A DNA stretch of 12,087 nucleotides from a bacterium (GTDB lineage Bacteria > Chloroflexota > Chloroflexia > Thermomicrobiales > UBA6265), in contig JAPOLF010000044.1 in assembly GCA_029977305.1 (NCBI GenBank), forward strand, positions 1 to 12,087, written 5' to 3'. Shown in pieces: positions 6,440 to 12,087 of the stretch. Positions within the stretch are counted from its first letter, which is position 1. Each line of letters starts with the position of its first letter. Made by a program: the position numbers and the translations under genes. The notes beneath the pieces are model-generated. The model saw only the letters and a program-made list of their open reading frames with translations, had not been told where the DNA came from and did not search any database.

Positions 6440-8662
6440 ATGGCTGCCGTCGTTTCCGCCATAGCGTTCGCCCGGCGCGCCGGGGCGTTGATCGACGCCC
6501 GTGCCTCGGTGTCGATCGACACCCAGCGCGATGCGACGCTGCTGGTGACGGTGGAGCCGGTCGAGCACACGCCGCGCGGGTTCGAACTCGCCGGGTTGGC
6601 ACTGCGCACGATCCGCGAGCAATTCAGCATGTCGGCCGGGGTCTCGCCCGCGATCGCGTTGGAACGGGCGATGCGGATCGCGAATGCAACGCTGGTGACG
6701 GAGAACCGGCCGTTGGCGGGGTGCCGATGGGAACGCCGGGTGGCGGTCGGGGCGACGGCGGTGGTGATCCATGGGGGAGAGGCGTTCATCGCTCAATACC
6801 CACCGACGCAGTTGGTGGTGATGCAGGGCACCGAGGTGCTGAGTTTCCCGGAGCTCGCCTCGTGGCGAGAGACGTGGATACCAGCAGGGGACGCGCCAGA
6901 GCCTGAGGCGATGGGACTGGTGGAATCCGCGCGTCCGGTGTGCATGCGCACGTCGGTGAGTGTCGGAGATCGGCTGCTGCTCGGTTCGTCGGGAGTTGGT
7001 CGCGCGTTCAGCCGCGGGGATGAGGCGGAGCTTTTCGCCGCGATGCTCGGCGAGGCGTTGGACTGCGATGGTTTGACGGATCTCACTGTGGCGGCGGCGG
7101 ATGCGTGCGACGTGCGCGATGTGACCGTGCTCAGCGTCCGGGTGGATGCATTCGCCCGATCCACCGTGCATATGCCAGAACGTGCATGGTCGGAACGCGG
7201 CGGTGTCACCGCGCCGGTGTGGCTGCGGCGGTTAGCCACACGGCCGGCGCAGCTCGTGGCACGGGCAAGTTCCGCGGTTGGTGAGGGGACGCTGCCGCGG
7301 GTCGGGGGCGCTGCCGGGTCGATCGCGCTGCCGCTGCCGGGGAATCCGTTCGAGGGATTGCGTTTCCCGGCACCGCCGCCGCGGCGGAGGCGACGGTCGG
7401 TGTCCTCGGTGCCACCGCTGCGCGCGCCTGGCACGGGAAGGATGGAGCGGCACGTCGCGACACCGGGGATCTCCACCGATGTGCTCGCATGGTTGCCGCG
7501 CGGGATCGAGCAGATCATCAGTGCGCGCGCGTTGGCCCTCACCTTGGTGCTGATTGCGGCGGTCGGGGCTTCGGTGCTGGGATACGGCTGGACGCAGCAG
7601 CGGGAGCGCACTGGATCGGTGGCTTTGGCACAGGCAGATCAGGCGATCGCGCTGGCGATGAGCAATCCGGTGGCGGCGGGTCCGGCGTTGGCAGATGCGG
7701 AGGCATCGCTCGCCGCGGCCGAGGGATCTGGGATCGGCGAGGCGGAGACGCTGGCACGCTGGCAGGATGTTGAGGCAGCGCGGGAGCAGGCCTGGGGGAT
7801 CACCCGGATCACGGACCTCACGGCGGTGGGGACCTTGCCGGCTGCCATTCGCGCTGCGCAGCCGACGCTCGTCGCGTGGGGGTATCACGCCTACCTGATC
7901 GGCGACGGCGTCTACCAGGTGGCCGATGACGGCGGCGCATTGATTGAAGTGCTGGCGCCGGGGGCGATGGTGCAAGGCAAAGCCATCGGGCCAATCATCG
8001 CCGGAGGAGCGAGCGACACCGGGTTGGTGGTGACGGACGGCACCTGGGTGTTGCGGTGGAACGGCAAAGGTCCGTGGGTGCGATCGCCGCTGCTCGACCC
8101 CGAAGACGTGGCGTGGAACGATGTCACGGTGGCGGCGTTCAACGGGACGTTGTACCGGCTCGCCGATGGGAAAATCACCAAGTTGGTCGCAGGGCCGGTC
8201 GGCGTGATCAATTCGCCATGGGTCGACGCGACGATGGCGGCGGACCTGATCGATGCGACCGACATGCAGGTCGGCGAGCGCGTCTCGGTGCTGTTGGCGG
8301 ATGGAAGAATCCTGACCTTCTACACCGGCGCATTGGAGCAGTCGGAAGTGGTGCCGGTCGCTCCGGAGATCGCGGGGGAGACGCGGTTCGCGGACGCCGC
8401 GGGGTCTCCCTATCTCTGGATCGTGGAGCCGAGCGCGATGGTGGGCGACACTGAGGGGCGCTTACTCCGCTATCAGCGGGGCGGAATCGTCGAGCAGTTC
8501 GTCCTGCCGTCGCCGCACTTGCATGACGGAACTCCGGACGAGGCGCGGTACGTGTTCGCGCATCCGGACGCGGTTGCCGTGAGTGATCTTGCCGGGAAGG
8601 TCTTCCTGCTCAAGGATGGCGTCGTGTGGAGCGGGACGCTGAACGGCGTTTCGCCCACGTAG
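6440..8662 (+). CDS. Membrane protein: degenerate PP2C-like domain, one TM, propeller-like C-terminus
   Basis: The ATG at 6440 is chosen because GAGG lies 8 nt before it; the frame is open to a TTG at 6395 without SD, so 15 more residues are possible. Length from the ATG is 740. Residues about 30-235 follow the strand order of PPM/PP2C phosphatases: VGATAVVIHGG (103-113) where VGTT usually stands, YPPTQ (120-124) in place of GDSR, GDRLLLGSSGVG (176-187) in place of GDrLLLcSDGL, and RDVTVLSVRV (226-235) in place of DNVTvvvvr. The metal-binding aspartates appear lost, so catalysis is unlikely. An Arg/Pro-rich linker (around 310) precedes a single TM helix (365-384), and the positive-inside rule puts the PP2C-like part in the cytoplasm. 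An Ala-rich helix (about 388-450) and a beta-rich, propeller-like region follow outside. It may pass an outside signal to a cytoplasmic partner; this is inference. Confidence 0.75.
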   Translation: MAAVVSAIAFARRAGALIDARASVSIDTQRDATLLVTVEPVEHTPRGFELAGLALRTIREQFSMSAGVSPAIALERAMRIANATLVTENRPLAGCRWERRVAVGATAVVIHGGEAFIAQYPPTQLVVMQGTEVLSFPELASWRETWIPAGDAPEPEAMGLVESARPVCMRTSVSVGDRLLLGSSGVGRAFSRGDEAELFAAMLGEALDCDGLTDLTVAAADACDVRDVTVLSVRVDAFARSTVHMPERAWSERGGVTAPVWLRRLATRPAQLVARASSAVGEGTLPRVGGAAGSIALPLPGNPFEGLRFPAPPPRRRRRSVSSVPPLRAPGTGRMERHVATPGISTDVLAWLPRGIEQIISARALALTLVLIAAVGASVLGYGWTQQRERTGSVALAQADQAIALAMSNPVAAGPALADAEASLAAAEGSGIGEAETLARWQDVEAAREQAWGITRITDLTAVGTLPAAIRAAQPTLVAWGYHAYLIGDGVYQVADDGGALIEVLAPGAMVQGKAIGPIIAGGASDTGLVVTDGTWVLRWNGKGPWVRSPLLDPEDVAWNDVTVAAFNGTLYRLADGKITKLVAGPVGVINSPWVDATMAADLIDATDMQVGERVSVLLADGRILTFYTGALEQSEVVPVAPEIAGETRFADAAGSPYLWIVEPSAMVGDTEGRLLRYQRGGIVEQFVLPSPHLHDGTPDEARYVFAHPDAVAVSDLAGKVFLLKDGVVWSGTLNGVSPT

Positions 8663-8675
8663 CGCGAGCGAGATG

Positions 8676-8710
8676 CAACGGCCCCTGCACGCCTCGTGCT
8701 GGGGCCGTTG
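8676..8710. terminator. Hairpin terminator between convergent genes
   Basis: Arms 8676-8690 and 8696-8710 pair over 15 positions with one T/T mismatch and a 5-nt loop. It lies 13 nt after the stop of the PP2C-like gene and 27 nt after the stop of the minus-strand TspO-like gene, so it could serve both directions. Neither side has a clean T-run, which lowers confidence in intrinsic termination. Confidence 0.6.
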
Positions 8711-8737
8711 GTGTCTTCGGCGAGGTGATCGGGGCGA

Positions 8738-9532
8738 TTAGGCGGGTGCGGCCTCAGTGGCGCGCGGCTCGCGGAAGATGAGCCCGAGCAAGAGCACCAC
8801 GATGACGATGATGGCGGCGGCGACGATCCAGACAAATTGGGACTCGTCGTACCAATTGATCACGACGCCAACCAACGCCCAGAGAACGGCCGCGCCGTAG
8901 GGCAGCCAGGCGACGACGGGACCATGTGCCACACGCGTCAACACGAGGGCCGCAACACCACCAGCGAAGAGCAATAGGGCACTGCCACCGAGATCCGCCC
9001 CCTGCCCTGCCCGCTCCCAGCCCAGCGTGATCAGCGTGGCGGAAAGTCCGACGAATGACGCGGCGGTCACCCAACCGGCGAGAAGACCGACGCCGGGGCC
9101 GACGACCCACTTCTCGAGTCCCTGCGGCGCCGTGGTGGCGAAGTGCGCGACGTACTTGAGGAGGCCCATGATGGCGCAGCCCGCGATGGCGAAGATGAGG
9201 ATTTCGGAAATGACGAACATGCGATCGGTGAAGGTGTAGGTCCAGATGGTGTTGCCGGCCATCGCGGCGAGCACCCACCAACCGATGCTGCGGAAGAGCG
9301 GATTGGTCCGCTGCGCGGGAAGCACCTGGTAGATCGCGTAGATGAAGAGCAGCAGGAAGATGACCCCCCAGATGGCGAAGGCATACCCGGCGGGGACGAT
9401 CGGGGAGCGGAACTCATCGGAGACCGCGCCGACGTTCTGACGGAAGAAGCCGATGCCGACCTGGGTCACCGCGAAGAGCACGGTGAGGATCTGCCTCAGA
9501 ATGTCACTGCCGGTGGCACGCTCGCTGTTCAT
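8738..9532 (-). CDS. TspO/MBR-related multi-pass membrane protein
   Basis: TspO/MBR proteins are tryptophan-rich membrane proteins that bind porphyrins or other hydrophobic ligands. This one resembles the longer bacterial branch. The family-like VPAGYAFAIWGVIFLLLF segment (about 46-63) is the clearest match, followed by Trp-rich helices (WW at 85-86, W97, W142, W154). About seven or eight hydrophobic segments are visible, near 12-29, 48-70, 84-100, 107-125, 145-170, 183-200, 205-225 and 233-253, against five in classical TspO of about 160 residues. The start is set at the ATG because GGAGGG sits 4 nt before it; a GTG four codons earlier overlaps that SD. It follows the ABC permease by 36 nt on the same strand, which suggests one operon. 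Substrate unknown. Confidence 0.75.
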   Translation of the reverse strand: MNSERATGSDILRQILTVLFAVTQVGIGFFRQNVGAVSDEFRSPIVPAGYAFAIWGVIFLLLFIYAIYQVLPAQRTNPLFRSIGWWVLAAMAGNTIWTYTFTDRMFVISEILIFAIAGCAIMGLLKYVAHFATTAPQGLEKWVVGPGVGLLAGWVTAASFVGLSATLITLGWERAGQGADLGGSALLLFAGGVAALVLTRVAHGPVVAWLPYGAAVLWALVGVVINWYDESQFVWIVAAAIIVIVVLLLGLIFREPRATEAAPA

Positions 9533-9568
9533 AGGGCCCTCCACTGACTTCCAGGTGTGCGCTGTGGG

Positions 9569-10375
9569 TCATCCCCGCGCCACGCGTCCCCGCAATGCCA
9601 AGAGTGCCATGGAGATGCTGATTGTTGCCACGACGAGGATGGCGATCAGACCAGGAATCAGTTTCGCCGGATCCCAGCCGCCGTAGATGAGCGAACGGAG
9701 GGATTCCAACAGATAGGTCATGGGATTCCATTTGGCGATGGTTTGGAGCCAGCTGGTGAGGTACTCGAGTGGCAGGGTGCTGGTGGTGAGGAAGGCGAAG
9801 GGGAAGAAGAGGATGAAGCTGGCACCGACCGCGCCGGGGTTACCGGTCTTGAGGGCGATCGCATAGGGGAAGCCGGTGAAGGCGAGGCCCCAGAGGCCGC
9901 TCATCAGCATGAAGAGCAGGATGCCGACGAAGCCGGTGTCGAAGCGGACGCCAACGATGAACCCGAGCACCAGGACGGGGATGCTGAGCAGGAGGACCAT
10001 CACGAAATCGGCAGCCATCAATCCGAGGAGGATGGCGAGGCGCTTGATGGGGGTCATCAGCATGCGATCGAAGTAGCCGGATTGGATGTCGGTGACGAGG
10101 GCGTTGGCGCGGGAGACACCGGTGACCGCGAAGACGATGGCGGTGGGCAATTGGAAGGCCTTGTAATTGAGTCCGGGGATGCCCATCTCGGCGAAGTTCT
10201 CGAGGGAGCCGAGGTTCACCGCGAAGAAGAAGACCGGGATGATGATCGAGGGGATCACCACCTCGGGTTCGCGCGAGAGCGCGCGGAGGGCACGCAGGGC
10301 GACCGACCACATGTCGGCGAGGAAGCCGGCACGACGCGCATGGATCTCCGGGGCGGCAAGGGAAGTGGCGGTCAT
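9569..10375 (-). CDS. ABC-2 type permease, DrrB-like
   Basis: This is the membrane subunit of an ABC exporter, working with the ATPase encoded just upstream. It is 268 residues, the usual size for ABC2_membrane/DrrB permeases. An N-terminal cytoplasmic stretch is followed by about six hydrophobic segments, and the region near residues 190-240 carries the family signature around FAFLTTSTLPLEYL and KWNPMTYLLESLRSL. The ATG overlaps the TGA of the ATPase gene as ATGA (10372-10375), and AGGAG lies 8 nt upstream inside the ATPase gene, so the two proteins are probably made together by translational coupling. By DrrAB analogy it would export a hydrophobic drug-like molecule or lipid; the real substrate cannot be told from the sequence. 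Confidence 0.9.
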   Translation of the reverse strand: MTATSLAAPEIHARRAGFLADMWSVALRALRALSREPEVVIPSIIIPVFFFAVNLGSLENFAEMGIPGLNYKAFQLPTAIVFAVTGVSRANALVTDIQSGYFDRMLMTPIKRLAILLGLMAADFVMVLLLSIPVLVLGFIVGVRFDTGFVGILLFMLMSGLWGLAFTGFPYAIALKTGNPGAVGASFILFFPFAFLTTSTLPLEYLTSWLQTIAKWNPMTYLLESLRSLIYGGWDPAKLIPGLIAILVVATISISMALLALRGRVARG

Positions 10376-11325
10376 GCGGCGTTCTCCTGCAGGTGATGGC
10401 CGGTCAGCGTGATGAAGACGTCATCGAGGGTCGGGGCACGCATGGAGAGGGCGAGGACGGGAATGCCCTCGCGCTCAAGAGCGACGGCGACGGGGGAGAT
10501 CACGGCGGCGCCATCGGCCGTTGAGGCGAGGACCTCTTTCTGGCGGATCTCGACCGCATCGATGCCCGGCACGGCCGCGACCACGGATGCGGCGCGGTCG
10601 GGGTCGTCGACGGTGACGGTGATGACGTCGGCACCGATGGAGCGCTTGAGGGCGGCGGGGGTGTCCTCCGCGATGATGCGGCCGCGATCGATGATGCCGA
10701 CGCGCCCGGCGAGGGCATCGGCCTCCTCCAAGTACTGGGTGGTGAGGAAGATGGTCATGCCGAGGTCGCGGTTGAGGCGGCGAACTTCCTCCCAGACGCT
10801 GGCGCGGGAGGCAGGATCGAGGCCGGTGGTGGGTTCGTCGAGGAAGAGCACCTCAGGGTTGTGGATGAGCGCGGCGGCGAGATCAACGCGCCGCTTCATG
10901 CCGCCGGAGTAGGTCTTGATGCGCTGATCGAGGGCGTCGCCGATGTCGATCAGGGTGCGCAGCTGCTCGATGCGGCGATCGATGTCCTTGCGGCGGAGGC
11001 CGTAGTAGCGTCCTTGCTGGCGGAGCAGTTCAGTGCCGGTCTGCTGGGGATCGAGGGCAGTGGCTTGGAGGGCGGCGCCGATGCGCAGACGGACCTGCTC
11101 GGGTTGGGTGGCGACGTCAAAGCCTGCCACCGTGGCGTTGCCCCCGGTGGGCATGGTGAGCGTGCAGAGCATGCGGCAGGTTGTAGATTTGCCGGCGCCG
11201 TTCGGACCGAGGAAGCCGTAGATCTCCCCCTTTGGAATGGTGAGATTGACCCCGTCGACGGCGACGAATGTGCCGAAGGCGCGGCGCAAGTCGTTGGCTT
11301 GGATGGCAACGTGTGGATCGGGCAT
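10372..11325 (-). CDS. ABC transporter ATP-binding protein, DrrA-like
   Basis: This is the nucleotide-binding subunit that powers the DrrB-like permease encoded next. In the 317-residue frame: Walker A GPNGAGKST (40-48), Q-loop Gln87 in AALQATALD, signature YSGGMKRR (139-146), Walker B VLFLDEPTTGLD (159-170), and the switch region TTQYLEEAD (195-203) with Gln where many ABC ATPases have His, as is common in the DrrA branch. The C-terminal TLDDVFITLTG is the DrrA-type tail. The ATG at 11325 has GGGAG with a 7-nt spacer; the longer frame from a TTG at 11370 has no such support and adds residues unlike the family. The SD lies in an inverted repeat (11333-11361) that may hide it. Confidence 0.93.
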   Translation of the reverse strand: MPDPHVAIQANDLRRAFGTFVAVDGVNLTIPKGEIYGFLGPNGAGKSTTCRMLCTLTMPTGGNATVAGFDVATQPEQVRLRIGAALQATALDPQQTGTELLRQQGRYYGLRRKDIDRRIEQLRTLIDIGDALDQRIKTYSGGMKRRVDLAAALIHNPEVLFLDEPTTGLDPASRASVWEEVRRLNRDLGMTIFLTTQYLEEADALAGRVGIIDRGRIIAEDTPAALKRSIGADVITVTVDDPDRAASVVAAVPGIDAVEIRQKEVLASTADGAAVISPVAVALEREGIPVLALSMRAPTLDDVFITLTGHHLQENAA

Positions 11326-11332
11326 ATGGAAG

Positions 11333-11361
11333 CTCCCGGTAAGACGATGACATCCCGGGAG
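11333..11361 (-). promoter_or_regulatory. Possible SD-sequestering hairpin before the ABC operon
   Basis: On the minus strand CTCCCGG (11361 to 11355) and CCGGGAG (11339 to 11333) are perfect 7-bp complements across a 15-nt loop. The downstream arm contains the SD of the ABC ATPase gene. In RNA this stem would lower ribosome access, so translation of the operon could respond to a ligand, temperature or protein. The pairing is seen; the regulatory role is inferred. Confidence 0.35.
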
Positions 11362-11397
11362 TGTGACCAACCCATGGCAGGTCGCGGTGCGCCTGGG

Positions 11398-11793
11398 CTA
11401 CAGGCCGGAGGGATCGAAGTAGTTCGTCTCGCCCTCGGTGCGGACCGGGGCACAGGCTTTCCACGCCGGGAAGAGCCGGTCGTACTCGGGCTCGCCGCCG
11501 CGGGTCTCGGCGCCGTTGATCGAGACGCCGTAAGTGCCAGCGCCGCCGGTGGGATCAAAGACGGCGATGAGGTAGACACCACCGTCGAGTGAGGTGCGCA
11601 GTTCCGGCCCGGTCACAAAGGTGGTGCGGGAGAAGGGCTCGAAGAAGGTCCCCCACTCCGCACCGGAGACGATTCGGGCATCGGCGAATTCCACCGGGAG
11701 CTCGGGCACGCCGACCAAATCGGCGGTTCCGCTCGAAGAGGAGTGATCACGCAAACACGACGGAGGGCGACCACGGCATCGCAGCCTGCCCAC
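11398..11793 (-). pseudogene. Probable 5'-truncated remnant of an FFEPF-type secreted protein gene
   Basis: The frame can encode up to 131 residues. Its middle reads SGAEWGTFFEPF, then TGPELR, then a beta-strand with GVYLIAVF and TYGVSI. This strongly recalls the C-terminal beta-sandwich half of Chloroflexota/archaeal exported proteins of the FFEPFGGDRYxxGPEL type, as I remember them. The N-terminal half with its signal peptide is absent: the first 25 residues are Arg/Pro/Ser-rich and unlike the family, and only 39 nt separate the frame from the upstream channel gene. The possible GTG start has only an AGAGGA 11 nt away. A short functional protein using a later GTG cannot be excluded. Confidence 0.45.
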
Positions 11794-11832
11794 GGTCGGT
11801 GGAGTCCTCTGGCGTTCGGCGGGGCCGACCGG

Positions 11833-12087
11833 TCAGGACGCTGTGCCCGTGAGTGAATCTCCCTCCAAGTAGAGCGTTTGGGTCGGGAAGGCAAATTCGA
11901 TGCCTTCTCGGGCGAAGGCTTCCATGATCCCGAGATTGATCGCTTGCTGTTGGTTCAAGGCGACGGGAAGCTCTCGGGTATCGATGTAATAAACCAGCTC
12001 AAAATTCAAGCTTGAATCAGCGAATTCGGTGAAGTGGCAGCGATTGAACGTGCTGTGCTCCTGTGCATCCACGATGGCTTGAATCAT
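11833..12087 (-). CDS. MscS-family mechanosensitive channel, C-terminal end (partial)
   Basis: Only the last 84 residues lie in the window; the gene runs off the right edge, so the methionine at the edge is probably internal. The segment matches the cytoplasmic C-terminal alpha/beta domain of MscS-like channels: FADSSLNFELVYYI (22-35), the helix with QQAINLGIMEAF (47-58) and GIEFAFPTQTLYL (62-74), the strand that closes the cytoplasmic cage. MscS channels release solutes on hypo-osmotic shock. The TGA stop is clean, with about ten residues after the conserved end. The pore helices cannot be inspected here. The downstream remnant on the same strand is unrelated in sequence. Confidence 0.88.
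   Translation of the reverse strand: MIQAIVDAQEHSTFNRCHFTEFADSSLNFELVYYIDTRELPVALNQQQAINLGIMEAFAREGIEFAFPTQTLYLEGDSLTGTAS

Noticed and set aside
6266..7171. Minus-strand open frame of 301 codons opposite the PP2C-like gene
   Set aside because: Arg/His/Gln-rich low-information product with no motif; the plus frame has phosphatase-fold pattern, TM helix and an SD-supported start.
9557..10396. 279-codon plus-strand open frame opposite the ABC permease
   Set aside because: Glu/Asp/Gly/His-rich antisense of hydrophobic codons; the minus strand encodes a clear ABC-2 permease with translational coupling.
11613..11894. 93-codon minus-strand frame bridging the channel gene end and the remnant
   Set aside because: It overlaps both neighbours in another frame, is Arg/Pro/Ser-rich and does not supply the missing N-terminal half of the remnant, so a simple frameshift does not explain the truncation.

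Overview
The window is high-GC bacterial chromosomal DNA, visibly around two-thirds G+C, with strong GC wobble bias and Shine-Dalgarno (SD) driven starts. The best taxonomic guess is a Chloroflexota bacterium near Thermomicrobia. The reasons are a Cys-knot/Thr-Pro stalk/NHL-propeller secreted protein behind a Tat-like leader, a remnant of the FFEPF-type lipoprotein-like family, a monofunctional proline dehydrogenase and type 2 PyrF. This is family-resemblance inference; there is no rRNA or other phylogenetic marker here.

Layout. 1-257: no gene seen, two hairpins. 258-2132 (minus): pyrF (type 2 OMP decarboxylase) followed by a proline dehydrogenase, 87 nt apart. 2133-2525: a 393-nt divergent intergenic region with a GC-rich hairpin repeat and palindromes near a candidate promoter. 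2526-4649 (plus): a large TPR-repeat protein, converging on a minus-strand exported six-bladed propeller protein (4750-6132) with an intrinsic terminator between them. 6133-6394: divergent promoter region. 6440-8662 (plus): a one-pass membrane protein whose N-terminal half looks like a PP2C phosphatase fold that has lost its metal-binding aspartates and whose C-terminal half looks like an extracytoplasmic propeller. A hairpin at 8676-8710 separates it from a minus-strand operon (11325 to 8738): DrrA-type ABC ATPase, DrrB-type permease (ATGA-coupled), and a TspO/MBR-like multi-pass membrane protein. Upstream of that lie a probably truncated gene remnant (11398-11793) and the C-terminal end of an MscS-family channel running off the window.

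How the genes may work together. The proline and pyrimidine genes are housekeeping. The ABC pair plus the TspO-like protein look like one transcription unit for export of a hydrophobic compound. The TPR protein, the exported propeller and the PP2C-like membrane protein share a cell-envelope/scaffold flavour but sit on alternating strands, so a shared system is only a hypothesis. No mobile element, CRISPR array, tRNA or rRNA was recognised. The most unusual item is the PP2C-like pseudophosphatase/membrane/propeller fusion.
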